From: Sacculina carcini
Taxonomy: Eukaryota > Arthropoda > Thecostraca > Sacculinidae
Direction: 5' to 3'
NCBI GenBank assembly: GCA_916048095.2
Contig: OU696581.1
Coordinates: 4,306,445 to 4,370,444 of the forward strand
Length of the DNA: 64,000 nt
Shown here: positions 10,372 through 20,419 of the stretch, piece by piece
Layout: every line of letters begins with the position of its first letter
Numbering within the stretch: position 1 is the first letter of the stretch
The notes under the pieces: generated by a model
The model's input: only the letters and a program-made list of their open reading frames with translations
The model's database searches: none
What the model was told of the DNA's origin: nothing
Position numbers and translations under genes: made by a program

Positions 10372-13242
10372 GTGTGGATGGACGGCAGGCATGGACGCGC
10401 ACTAATCGATACAGGTAGTAGTCATTCAATAGTGAACCGAGCAATGATACGAAGATGCAGAAAAAACGTGGAGAAAAATAATCTTCCACTACAAATAATG
10501 GATGGAACTACCTATATGCTTGAAGAATGTGTTCATTGGGATTCAGTTTGTGTAGATGATGGTCGGTGTGTTGCTACTGCTTGTACTTGGGTGTGCAACA
10601 ACAATCACTTGCCCAGTGGAGTTGATGTCATTCTCGGAATGGACACAATAGTCGCTCTTGGTGGCGTTATGATCATGCCAAATGGTGAAATAAAATTTCT
10701 GGGTATGTCACATGCTGGAAGTATGGTGAAAAATGTGGGTAGAATTTCAATTAAAGAAAATGATTTTGACGCTTCATTTGAAAATGGTCGTTGGACGGTG
10801 AGTTGGAAGTGGAAAGAGAAACTACCGCAAAATACTGGATTCAGGCAGAATTATCAGGTGAGGGAAAGTGACAAGGAAGAATTCGAAGACGAAGTCAAAC
10901 GTTGGATTGCCGACGGTATATTGCAAGAATATGACAGACAGAAGCACGGTGAAATTAGAGGTATGATCCCGCTGATGGCAGTACGCCAAGTGAAGAAAAA
11001 TATAGTGCGACCAGTTATGGACTATAGACCGCTGAATGACCACATACTGAGTTCTCCTGGATTAGACAGCGCCGTGTGCGATGAAAAACTGCGAGAATGG
11101 AGGCGTCTGGGAACGTCTATCAAGCTCCTGGACCTTCGCAACGCGTATTTGCAAATATACGTTGATCCATCGCTATGGTGCTACCAAGTGGTGAAATTCC
11201 AAAGAAAGCAGTATGTGATGACTCGACTCGGGTTTGGCTTAAGCATCGGGCCTAAGGTAATGACGAAAGTACTGGATTACGTGTTGAAAGGATGTGATGC
11301 GAAAGAAGCTGTGGACCATTATATAGATGATATCGTTATTGATACAGATCGAATTGATGTGTCGAATGTTCAAAAACACCTCAAGTCTTTTGGACTAGTA
11401 ACCAAACAGCCTGAAGAACTGGATGGTGCTCGTGTTTTAGGTTTGCGTGTTACCGATGATCATGGTCAATATCAATGGGTCAGAGACGGCAGTCTCCCAC
11501 CAATTCCTGAAAAACTTACGAAGCGTGAACTCTACTCGGTGTGTGGCCAGTGGCTGGGTCACTTCCCAGTTGCTGGGTGGTTGAGGGTTGTTTGTAACTG
11601 GCTGAGACGTGAATCATGCGACGAGAGTACGGTGATGGGGTGGGAAAGTATTGTAAGGCCGGATATACGTCGAGTTGTGGAATTAATATCCAAGAGATTG
11701 CTCACGGATGACCCAGTGACAGGTGTGTGGACAGTTAATGGAAGTAGAGGGATCATTTGGACAGATGCGAGCAATACGGCGTTAGGTGTAGTGGTGACTA
11801 TTGATGGAGTGGTGGTGGAAGATGGTTCGTGGTTGAGAAAGAAGCAAGACTCTGCTCACGTTAACGTAGCAGAATTGGATGCGGCAATTAAAGGCATCAA
11901 CATGGCCTTAAAGTGGAAATTAGAAGAAGTTGAAATTGTGACAGACTCTTCTACGGTAAAAGGTTGGCTGAGTAATATTGTGAACAACACCCATCGGCCA
12001 AGAACGCATGGAATGTCGGAGATGATAGTTCGCCGACGTCTTGATGTCGTCAAAGAATTGATAGACACTTATCACTTGTTTGTGACTGTAAGATTGGTTC
12101 CATCCCAAGCCAATCTGGCAGATAAAATGTCACGGATTCCAAAGGATCTAATTAAAGGATTCGACCGTGGAATGTGCTTTTCCGGTACATCGGAAACGGT
12201 TGCTAGACTACATCATGAAACTGGTCATATGGGAGTGGATAGAACGAGTGAAATGCTAGAAGCTAATGGAAAGTCAGTTCCGAAGTCGGTGATTAATAAG
12301 GTGATAAAAAAATGTGAGCGATGCAGCAGAATTGACCCTGCACCACGAGAAAGGTGGTCAAAAGGGGAAGTATCGTGCGATCAAGTGTGGTTACGTCTTG
12401 CGACAGATATAACGTACGTGCATAGACAACCTTTTCTGACTGTCGTTGACTGTGCGTCACGCTTTAACATCTGGCGAAGATTGGCAGGAGAGACAGCAAA
12501 TTCGGTATATGTTGCATTGGAAAGCATCTTTTCGGAATTCGGACCCCCTCATGTGTTGTTGTTTGATAATAGTCCAACATTTTTGAGTTCCACAATCAGT
12601 CAGCTTTTGTCTAGATGGGCGGTGAAACCTCTACAATGTTGTGCATACCGCCATCAAGGCAATGGCATTGTAGAGCGCGCACATAGAACAATAAAGCGCA
12701 TGGTGGAACGATCGGAAAAATGTGTTGCTGAGATGGTTTTTTGGTATAACGCAACCACCAACAGTGTAACTGGTGAAGCTCCCTTCGTGAGTGTTTTTGG
12801 AGCTGTGCCGAAGATGCCTACCATAACAACCAGTAGACGAGTGAAGGCCTCCGGTATTCAACAAGAGTGGACTGGTGAAGAAGACGACACTAACCTGAAC
12901 CCGCTACAAGTCGGAGATTCTGTGTTCTTGAAACCTAGACAACCATCATGTACATCTCACTGGACTGGACCCTTTCAGGTGTCTCGTGTTCCTAACAACT
13001 GGTCTGCTGATATTGGTGATGGAGTAAACAGGCATGTCAGTCATGTGCGACGTGTGTGCGAGGATGACAGTGATCAGGACAACGGAGATGATTCAGATGA
13101 CAATGATCGTGATAGCAGCACGCGTGTTGACGGTGGTGATAACGGAACAACCGATTCTGATCATGCTAATGATTCTGATCCATGGCAGAATAGATTGCGT
13201 GATAGATCCAGATTACAAGTTCCAATGCGCTATAGAGACTAG
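10372..13242 (+). CDS. gypsy-1 pol: protease, reverse transcriptase, RNase H, integrase
   Basis: An open 956-codon frame. Protease: ALIDTGSSHSIV near residue 12. RT: MDYRPLNDHI, then the catalytic HYIDDIVIDTD near 315. RNase H: IIWTDASNTALGVV near 460, AELDAAIKGINMAL and VTDSSTVKGWL. Integrase: HHCC finger (HHETGHMG ... CERC, about 610-645), then the D,D,E core (DITYV about 680, LFDNSPTF about 732, GIVERAHR about 765). The acidic tail (DNGDDSDDNDRDS) is unusual. The RNase H has the compact 'archaeal-like' look seen in some invertebrate elements; that is an impression. There is no ATG at the exact start; gag-pol frameshifting is the likely mode. Pol is intact although gag is not. Confidence 0.9.
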   Translation: MWMDGRHGRALIDTGSSHSIVNRAMIRRCRKNVEKNNLPLQIMDGTTYMLEECVHWDSVCVDDGRCVATACTWVCNNNHLPSGVDVILGMDTIVALGGVMIMPNGEIKFLGMSHAGSMVKNVGRISIKENDFDASFENGRWTVSWKWKEKLPQNTGFRQNYQVRESDKEEFEDEVKRWIADGILQEYDRQKHGEIRGMIPLMAVRQVKKNIVRPVMDYRPLNDHILSSPGLDSAVCDEKLREWRRLGTSIKLLDLRNAYLQIYVDPSLWCYQVVKFQRKQYVMTRLGFGLSIGPKVMTKVLDYVLKGCDAKEAVDHYIDDIVIDTDRIDVSNVQKHLKSFGLVTKQPEELDGARVLGLRVTDDHGQYQWVRDGSLPPIPEKLTKRELYSVCGQWLGHFPVAGWLRVVCNWLRRESCDESTVMGWESIVRPDIRRVVELISKRLLTDDPVTGVWTVNGSRGIIWTDASNTALGVVVTIDGVVVEDGSWLRKKQDSAHVNVAELDAAIKGINMALKWKLEEVEIVTDSSTVKGWLSNIVNNTHRPRTHGMSEMIVRRRLDVVKELIDTYHLFVTVRLVPSQANLADKMSRIPKDLIKGFDRGMCFSGTSETVARLHHETGHMGVDRTSEMLEANGKSVPKSVINKVIKKCERCSRIDPAPRERWSKGEVSCDQVWLRLATDITYVHRQPFLTVVDCASRFNIWRRLAGETANSVYVALESIFSEFGPPHVLLFDNSPTFLSSTISQLLSRWAVKPLQCCAYRHQGNGIVERAHRTIKRMVERSEKCVAEMVFWYNATTNSVTGEAPFVSVFGAVPKMPTITTSRRVKASGIQQEWTGEEDDTNLNPLQVGDSVFLKPRQPSCTSHWTGPFQVSRVPNNWSADIGDGVNRHVSHVRRVCEDDSDQDNGDDSDDNDRDSSTRVDGGDNGTTDSDHANDSDPWQNRLRDRSRLQVPMRYRD

Positions 13243-13267
13243 AGCAGTCGGAACTGACTTGGGGCGG

Positions 13268-13595
13268 TGTGATGTAAAATTATTATGTGCGTTATTTGTT
13301 GTATGAATGTCATTTCTTGTATACTGGTTAGTTTGCGTGATTGTCTGATGTAGTGTAACAGGTGACCTTGAAGTTGGTGTTCAAGGTTATGCGTCATGGA
13401 GTGTTAACGCGATTTGATTGGCTGTATGACTTGTGACGTAATGAATATTGATTTTTGTGTTTAATCGATGAAGTATGTTTGGGAGAAATATGGCAGTGTC
13501 GTGAGGAGAGTGACTTTGAATGGAAGTGTGCTGTTAGGATAATTTGTGTACTAAGTTTCATTGTTCTTATGTTATTTTAATACAGTTTTATCACA
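13268..13595 (+). repeat. gypsy-1 3' LTR
   Basis: 328 bp, about four mismatches to the 5' LTR, followed by the CTCTC duplication. Confidence 0.9.
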
Positions 13596-14190
13596 CTCTC
13601 TATACCAGACCCTGCACTGTAGCACTTGACAGTACGCATTTACTTGAACAGGAATTAGCACGTGATTTTCAGGGCGCGAGATAGCGCCATTTTCCCACGT
13701 TTGACATTTTTAAGACTGTGAGCAAAGGGTGCTACATATGGGACGACGGGGTCATTCACACATTCAGTGTTTACGCTCACACTAATATACAAGCTGTAGT
13801 ACGTGGTATTTGATAAAAAGTTTCATTGAAACAATATAAAGAACATTATTGCGACCATTACTAAAATTATTTACATTTGCAATTAATGTATTTCACCTTT
13901 GTATTAGCTTTCCACTATATATGAATGCATGGATGGTTATGCTCATTTTTGCGATGTTAGCCAAATAATATTACGCCACTTTTGGTGGTTTGTTGTAAAA
14001 ATGGTACCAGGTCGAAGAGAGGCTGGAAAAATAGTACCAACTCGGAAAGAGGATTGAAAAGAAGGACTGGTGTATTTTCTTCCTTCAGAACTGCAAACAT
14101 AAATTGACCTTTTTGAAGGAGGTTATTTTTACGAAAGTTAGGTTATTTTAAGGTTACTTTTTATAGGTTATTAGTTTACTTTATATGTTC

Positions 14191-14297
14191 ACAAACAAAC
14201 AACAAACAAACCGTGTTTTTCATATAGCGCACTAATCAGCAAAGGCGTGATAAACATGTGATATAGCGATACAAAAGTGACAATAACATTAAAACTC
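14191..14297 (-). repeat. LINE-D-like 3' tail fragment inside the hAT element
   Basis: 'ccgtgtttttcatatagcgcactaatcagcaaagg' type text (shown here in parts: CATATAGCGCACTAATCA, then GCGTGATAAACATG) matches the 3' ends of the LINE-D copies at 50511-50600 and 59160-59236. It is preceded on this strand by an AAC/AAAC-rich run, as at the LINE-D ends. It was probably carried by, or inserted into, the hAT element. Confidence 0.65.
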
Positions 14298-14388
14298 ATA
14301 GGTTTTTTAGGTTACTTTTTTAGGTTACTTTTTCACGAAAATAAAGTGACTTTTTCCTTATTTTTAGGTTACTTGTTTGACAGCCCTA

Positions 14389-14396
14389 GTTATGAT
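14389..14396. repeat. Right target-site duplication of the hAT element (GTTATGAT)
   Basis: Exactly matches 8809-8816. Confidence 0.88.
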
Positions 14397-14635
14397 TGTC
14401 ACTTTTCCAAGAGCAAATATTTACGTTTATAAATACGTTTATAAATAAACGTTTTACACGCTGAATCGGGCTTACCTGTTGTATCGACTGTTTTGATGAC
14501 CCATGTTGAAAATAAGATTGGTGAACCGGCAGAGTCACACACGGACTACGACTTTGATTTCTTGTTCGCTCAGATCTACCAACATGTCTGCGATACGGTC
14601 TACCAACTGTGAACACTGCTTTTATTCAAAATTAC
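14397..14635. other. Spacer with no recognisable gene
   Basis: Unique-looking sequence to the right of the hAT target duplication. Short frames only; it may be the continuation of the DNA left of 8809. Confidence 0.5.
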
Positions 14636-15356
14636 ACACACACACGCGCGCGCGCGTGCACGTTTTTGTCACACTCTTCGATTAACCTGTTTGACCCCAC
14701 CCTCCTATCAGTTTAGGTGAGCTGTTTGTCAACAGCCATTTATTTATTGAGCACATACACCCGCAACAAGTCGGTTCCAATTCATTTTTGATACACACAC
14801 ACACTCACACATACACACGTGCGGTGGTTTATTTATTATATTTTTGTACTGAAAAGTCTTTTACAAGGAGTGTAAAACATGCCATTTATTTACTCATTTA
14901 CTTTACTTACTTACTTACACACACACACACGCGCGCGCGTGCACGTTTTTGTCACATTCATCGATTAACCTGTTTGACCCCACCCTCCTATAAGTTTAGT
15001 TGAGCTGTTTGTCAACAACCATTTAATTATTGAGCACATACACCCGCAGCAAGTCGGTTCCAATCTATTTTTGATACACACACACCGATTTCTATAATAA
15101 CGGAAAGCTTCACCTTGATCAGATCTGGGCTGATCAGCACACACACACACGCGCGCGCGCGTGCACGTTTTTGTCACATTCTTCGATTAACCTGTTTGAC
15201 CCCACCCTCCTATCAGTTTAGCTGAGCTGTTTGTCAACAAGTATTTAATTATTGAGCACATACACCCGCAGCAAGTCGGTTCTAATCCATTTTTGATACA
15301 CACACACCGGTTTCTATAACAACGGATAGCTTCACCTTGATCAGATCTCGGCTGAT

Positions 15357-15390
<34 letters not shown>
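14636..15390. repeat. Tandem repeat of CG/CA tract plus unique core, three to four copies
   Basis: A unit made of (CA)n, then (CG)n, then TGCACGTTTTTGTCACA and 'ttaacctgtttgaccccacc' recurs with GTGCACG at 14656, 14939 and 15161 (spacing 283 and 222), with a diverged fourth start near 15390. Later units share 'cttcaccttgatcagatct' and a TGATCAG...CTGATCA hairpin just before the next CA/CG tract. Alternating CG/CA is Z-DNA-prone. The similar minus-strand frames at 14965-15177 and 15187-15396 are simply the repeat translated. Confidence 0.8.
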
Positions 15391-15665
15391 ACACATTACA
15401 TTACATTACATTAAGACATTTATATCGCGCTTTTCACCCGAGGGTCTCAAAAGCGCTCACACACACACACACATACACACACAGACACACACAAAATACA
15501 CACACATACACACACACACACACACACAACAGACTAGTACATATACGCACAAACACAAACATACACTCACGTTTACATACTTAAAAATAAAATACACACG
15601 CACACACACATACATATTGAATAAGATAGCACAGCAGACATACAGCACGGAAGACAACACAACAT

Positions 15666-16001
15666 AAAGGTTAAAGGTTAAATGCCCAAGTGGCAGCTGC
15701 TAAACGGGAAGAAGCCGAAGCTTATGAACACACAGGCGTGCCCCGTGCAGCTCGCTGCCACCGCAGAAACGACCCTCTCCACGCTATGGCGCCACAAGAA
15801 CATAAGACGTATTAGAGAGGGCCACCTCCCCAGAATGCATGACACAACTCATGACTGATATCTGGTACCATCATTTTCTGCTGGGTGGACAGGGGCTGTG
15901 GGATTGTAGAATTCGCCCAATGAAATTCTGCTCCGCCGGGTTTCGAACCACGGACCTCCCGCTTGTGAGGCGGGTGTGCCAACAACTGCACGACGGAGTC
16001 C
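15666..16001 (-). mobile_element. tRNA-derived SINE inserted in the LINE-B 3' UTR
   Basis: On the minus strand it starts with a tRNA-like head: D-arm and A-box region, an anticodon arm CCCGC-CTCACAA-GCGGG (CAC, valine-like) and a B box GGTTCGAAACC. The acceptor and T stems are imperfect, so it is not a functional tRNA gene. A body of about 230 bases follows, ending in a short AACCTTT tandem tail at 15666-15680. The flanks are 'acaacacaac'-rich on both sides and may hide the target duplication. Confidence 0.75.
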
Positions 16002-16978
16002 ACAAAACACAACACATTAAGACAACACATTAAGACAACACAGCAGGCATACAACGACATACACTCAGATTAACAAATAAAAACACAATGGACACTCAAA
16101 TACAAATCATAAAACACAACATAACAGACACACAAAGAAATACACTCAAACAAATAGACAGAGAACACAACACACAGACAGAATACAATGGAGAAACATA
16201 CATACACAAGAACGGAACGCATGAAGCACATACACATAGAAGACAGAATTAGGAAACAATCAGGCCTTATATTCAGTACTAATATATACAATGTTATTAA
16301 GACAGTAATAAGACTTAGTGAGAAAGAAATTTTTACTATGTTTTTTGAAAAGAGATAGAGATTTGATTGAGCGTATTGAGGGAGAAAGCCTATTTTAGAT
16401 ACGAGGTCCGAAGTTAGAGAAACAACGATTGTAGTGAGAATGCCTAGAAGGAAAGGAAGGTTCAACTAGTAGAAAAGGATCGTTAGAAGACCTAAGAGAA
16501 AGAGATGAGGTTTTATAAGAGAGGAGGTCAAACAGATACGCAGGCTTACGAAGATGAAGAGCTGAATGAATAATTATACAAATGCGATACTCAACAAGAG
16601 CCTCAATGGGAAGTAATCTAAGTTTTTGTAAAGAAGAAACATGAGAGCCGAAGCAAGATTTAATATCATACGACAGGCCTTATTAATAATAGATTGAAAT
16701 TTCCTAAGCTGGCGGTGGTTGAGGGATAGTAGAAGAGAATAGCAATACTGAACTTTGCTAAAGATGAATGAGTTGGCTAACTTAAAGGCAGCAGAGATAG
16801 TTATATATCTACGAATGGAATAGATACGCCTTAGTTGAAAGTTACAGCACCTGATAATGTCAGAGATGTGTGAATCAAAAGAAAGAGAGCTATCGAGAAT
16901 GATACCAAGACTACGTACAGAGCAGGATAGAGGTATACTAAGAGAAGTAGTACTATTAGAAGGTGGAAAGAGAATATA

Positions 16979-17660
16979 CTAAGTCTTATCAGGATTAAGT
17001 TTGAGATGACGAGTGGACGCCCATCTTTCTATATCAGATAAGATGGTACTGACTGAAGAGTGAGAAATAGACTCAGACGAGTGAAGGATTTGAATGTCAT
17101 CAGCGAATATCTGGAAGGACATATCGTGACGACGAAGAACTTTCCCTACAGAGGTAAGATACATATTGAAGAGGAGAGGACCTAAGAGAGAGCCTTGAGG
17201 TACACCACAAGTTAGTGGGCAAGCGTCACTACAAGAATCAGCAGAGGTAGAAACAAACTGAAGTCTATCAGAAAGATAAGAGCGAAAGAAAGAGAGAGCT
17301 GTGCCGCTAATGCCTAAATCTAACAGAGTATCAATAAGAAGCAGATGATGAACAGTGTCAAATGCAGCAGAGAAGTCTAGTTGTATAAGTAGAACATCAT
17401 TACCAGAGAGCGTAGATTTGATAATAGAATCATAGAGATAAATTAGAGAAGTTTCTGTAGAGTGAAAGTGACGGAAGCCAGACTGCTCAGGAAGAAACAA
17501 ATTGTCAGATTCAAGATATTCAGATATCTTTATGTAGGCAGCCATTTCAAGAACCTTAGACAGCCAAGGAATTCTAGAGATTAGTCGATAGAAAGCGTGT
17601 TAGCATCCAAATCAGATTTCTTAAGTATTGGGAGAATACTGGCGGTTTTAGATACAAGAA
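16979..17660 (-). pseudogene. LINE-B ORF2 part 3: reverse transcriptase fingers and palm
   Basis: Contains SKTASILPILKKSD (near 17640), EQSGFRHFHSTETSLIYL, LDFSAAFDTVHH, CGVPQGSLLGPLLFN and the catalytic FADDIQILHS. TAG/TAA and shifts occur around 17580 and at 16979. The continuation left of 16979 (to about 16060) still looks like LINE C-terminal coding sequence in several frames. Confidence 0.8.
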
Positions 17661-18545
17661 GATTTTTTTGGGTGTTTTCATTGATAGCAAACTAAATTGG
17701 AAACATCACATACACAAGGTATCATCTCAATTAAGCAAAATAAACTTCATACTCAATAAAACACGGCACATATTTGACACAAAAACAAACACGGTGTTAT
17801 ACAACACATACGAGTTCTCTGATGGCTAGAAGTACTTTAGATCACATCTGCAGTATTGCTGTGAAGCATGGGGCAACACATACCAATCCAATTTAGAGCC
17901 AATTTCAATTGCCCAAAGAAAAGCAATAAGACTCATAAACAATACACATTACCATGACAACACTTCACAACATTTCTTCAAAAAACTCAACATTTTGAAA
18001 TTCAGTGACCAAATCAAATTCAACACACTAGCAAAAATGTTTAGTGCTTTTCATTACCAATTACCTACGAATATACAGAGCAAGTTTGTACTGAATCACA
18101 GACATGCGGATGAATTTACTCTGTCCTATACACGTACAAGAGCAAGAAACATTTCCTTCTTTCATCAAGGTGTAAAACTTTGGAATCGGTTGCAATGTTT
18201 CCTTTAAAAATCTCTCACGATGTCAGCATTCAAGAAGCATATAAAAGCGGAATTCCTGAAACATTACTGATCCCTTTATATGCCGTGATAGTTGATCTCA
18301 ATGGGAGCACCGACGACCTACATGTTTTGTGCGTAAAACCTTCGAATTATCTACGTTCTGTGTCTTGTTTACCCACATATCACACTTTGTCTATGTGTTA
18401 TATAGTTCTTGTACGGTTTGTTTGTATGTTGATCGCGGGCTACACAATCCTTTCGGATTCTCATGCCCTGCCCTTTGCGTATTGTATTGTATACTGAAAT
18501 TGTGTATTGTGAAAGGCAAAATAAATGATGATGATGATGATGAAG
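17661..18545 (+). mobile_element. LINE-C, 5'-truncated non-LTR element inserted in LINE-B
   Basis: Plus-strand fragment beginning inside the RT C-terminal part: FLGVFIDSKLNWKHHIHKV, then CEAWGNTYQSNLEPI and a conserved end ISFFHQGVKLWNRL near 18190. It closes with a (GAT)n tail at 18524-18541. It sits antisense inside LINE-B; GAAGA is present at both edges and can be a short target duplication. One stop occurs near 17830. Confidence 0.75.
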
Positions 18546-19167
18546 AAATTCCCCAAGAGTGAAAGAAGCATTGATGAAATTAGCTAAGAAAGGAAGGAAC
18601 AATTCAATGGAGTGAGGAATCCTGGAAAGATCAATGGGGTCGAGAGATGAAGAATGGATTTTAACATGCTTTACAATAGTTCTACAGTCAGAAAGGGTAA
18701 CTAAAGTAAAAGAGTGAAAAACAGAGGAGGGTAAAGGCAGAGAGTATAATGGTAGAGCAGCAGGGAACAAGCAGCGAATCTTATCGATTTTAGACTGGAA
18801 GAAATTCATAAATAAAGAAGGTAACTGATTAGAGGCAGAATCTGGGAAAACAAGACTACGGAAATTACCTAAAAGGCTGTCAAAAAGCTTCCAAAGTTTC
18901 TTAGAATTGAGACAGGAAGAAATTTTAGAATTATAGTAAGATTTTTTGGCGGAATCACAAAGAAGATGATGATGACGGCGGGCAGAACAGAAAGATTGCC
19001 ACGAAGAGTCAGTCCTGAGACGACGTCATTGGCGTCAAGACGACGCAGGGAGGTTTTTGGATTTTTAATATCAGAGTTAAACCAAGGACAGCGAGTATTA
19101 GTGGAATGGAAGACTTTAACTGGAATAAACGTTGATTTGAGAGAATCGAGGGATGGGTTAAAGTATC
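18546..19167 (-). pseudogene. LINE-B ORF2 part 2: linker between endonuclease and RT
   Basis: Minus-strand frame around 18809-18546 with KIDKIRCLFP and LANFINASFTLGEF. This directly precedes the RT motif 'LLVSKTASILPILKK' on the other side of LINE-C; the two halves join at GAAGA. Upstream (19167-18820) is the RT-preceding coding region in broken frames. Confidence 0.65.
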
Positions 19168-19446
19168 TGTAAAAGCAGACATAATGAACAAAAACAAGAT
19201 GTATTAAAAGACGGGCGCGCGGGGGCATTGCAGCCCCACGCGCGCCCACAAGACACCGCACACCGACACACACTCCACGACGCTCACGCAACAACTCCCG
19301 AAACATGACGCCACCACGTGGCACGCGCAGTCAGCAAACCGGACAATCCACCATTCAAACGCACGCTCATATACACATACATCACCTTCACTCACGCTCA
19401 TACAAAATAATCCTTCATACACAATATCCAGCAATAATCTATTACA
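19168..19446 (-). repeat. TRIM 3' LTR
   Basis: 279 bp; ends TG/CA; one mismatch to its partner (AATAATC versus ACTAATC near the end). Confidence 0.88.
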
Positions 19447-20109
19447 TCTCCCCATGTTTCTCAAGAAACAAAACTGAAAGTTGAACTGAAAATACAAGCC
19501 GAAAAATAAACGCGGAATAAAATTAAACAAGGAATGAACAGGACAAAGACTTCCGACTCCACGACCTCCAGCAGGCGCGCACCATGACTGCGGCGAAGCA
19601 CAACACGGCTGGCCCCAGCGTCGACCGCGCTCCCGCTTCCGCCCGTGCTCTTCAGTGCTCCGCCGCAGCCTGCCGTCTTCTACATCACCGGCTGCCGCGA
19701 CAGGGCACAACACCTCGACCCCAGTGCTCTTCAGCACCCTGCCGCAGCTAGCCGAGACCGCCGTTCACACATACCACGCCGTCTCGCCTTCCTTTCTTCC
19801 AGATCCCCGGCTTCAGCAGCTCTCGCTCCACCAGCCCTCCAGCACCAGCAGCTTCCACCGCCAGCTCAGCGACGTGTCCAGCTCCAATACGGACGGAGTG
19901 AGCATGATCCGCCACAGCTTCCCCGCTGCCTCCAGCCGGCACCATGCCTCACCGCCGTCCGTACAACACGCTTCTGACACGCCACTGAGAACCTCCACTG
20001 CTGCTGTCCTCCCCTGGTGCTGAAGGCATCACCACTGCTGCTGAAGCCGGAACCAAATTTTCAACGATTTCAAATTTCACCAAAACTTCATTCAAACCGA
20101 AATAAAATA

Positions 20110-20140
20110 GCCGAAATAGCTTGTTACAGGCCGGTTAGCT
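20110..20140 (-). promoter_or_regulatory. TRIM double primer-binding site matching 5' ends of tRNA-Ile and tRNA-Phe
   Basis: On the plus strand the LTR at 20141 is preceded by GGCCGGTTAGCT (20129-20140), identical to nucleotides 1-12 of tRNA-Ile(AAU). Before it come TGTTACA (20122-20128) and then GCCGAAATAGCT (20110-20121), nucleotides 1-12 of tRNA-Phe. On the element strand this is LTR end, complement of tRNA-Ile 5' end, an LTR-end-like TGTAACA, complement of tRNA-Phe 5' end. Confidence 0.6.
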
Positions 20141-20419
20141 TGTAAAAGCAGACATAATGAACAAAAACAAGATGTATTAAAAGACGGGCGCGCGGGGGCA
20201 TTGCAGCCCCACGCGCGCCCACAAGACACCGCACACCGACACACACTCCACGACGCTCACGCAACAACTCCCGAAACATGACGCCACCACGTGGCACGCG
20301 CAGTCAGCAAACCGGACAATCCACCATTCAAACGCACGCTCATATACACATACATCACCTTCACTCACGCTCATACAAAATAATCCTTCATACACAATAT
20401 CCAGCACTAATCTATTACA
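20141..20419 (-). repeat. TRIM 5' LTR
   Basis: 279 bp; followed on the plus strand by the GTATC duplication. Confidence 0.88.

Larger units (their letters stand above)
9316..13595 (+). mobile_element. gypsy-1, complete LTR retrotransposon nested in the hAT element
   Basis: Two 328-bp LTRs (9316-9643 and 13268-13595), both TGTGATG...TATCACA, differ at only about four positions by eye. The 5-bp duplication CTCTC flanks the element (9311-9315 and 13596-13600). Order: LTR, gag, protease-RT-RNase H-integrase, LTR, as in Ty3/gypsy. A G-rich tract, 'ttggggcgg', abuts the 3' LTR as polypurine tract. The sequence abutting the 5' LTR is complementary to a tRNA 5' end rather than a 3' end (see separate entry). 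One gag stop codon makes this copy defective. Confidence 0.9.
8817..14388. mobile_element. hAT-type DNA transposon (non-autonomous) containing gypsy-1
   Basis: Terminal inverted repeats TAGGGCTGTCAAA at 8817-8829 and its complement at 14376-14388. They are flanked by the identical 8-bp duplication GTTATGAT (8809-8816 and 14389-14396), the hallmark of the hAT superfamily. Both subterminal regions are filled with repeats of 'aggttacttttt' (8830-9060 and about 14120-14370), as is common for hAT transposase sites. Without the nested gypsy-1 the element is about 1.3 kb and encodes no transposase. Its right half (13596-14388) contains a LINE-D-like tail at 14191-14297 and otherwise no gene. Confidence 0.88.
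19168..20419 (-). mobile_element. TRIM: miniature LTR element inserted in LINE-B
   Basis: Two 279-bp LTRs (19168-19446 and 20141-20419) differ at one position I can see. The 5-bp duplication GTATC flanks it (19163-19167 and 20420-20424). The 694-bp interior has no gag or pol motif. Orientation is minus: purine-rich CATGGGGAGA lies just before the LTR at 19446, and two primer-site-like segments lie next to the LTR at 20141. It is therefore non-autonomous and recently moved. Overlapping frames of 60-180 residues in the GC-rich interior occur on both strands and show no domain. Confidence 0.88.

Noticed and set aside
15930-16001. Valine-type tRNA gene (anticodon CAC)
   Set aside because: The anticodon arm is perfect but the acceptor and T stems are mismatched, and a SINE body with a tandem tail follows. 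A tRNA-derived SINE explains it better.
19645-20023. Proline/serine-rich overlapping frames inside the TRIM
   Set aside because: Open on both strands because of high GC, with no domain. The element is explained by its LTRs and target duplication.
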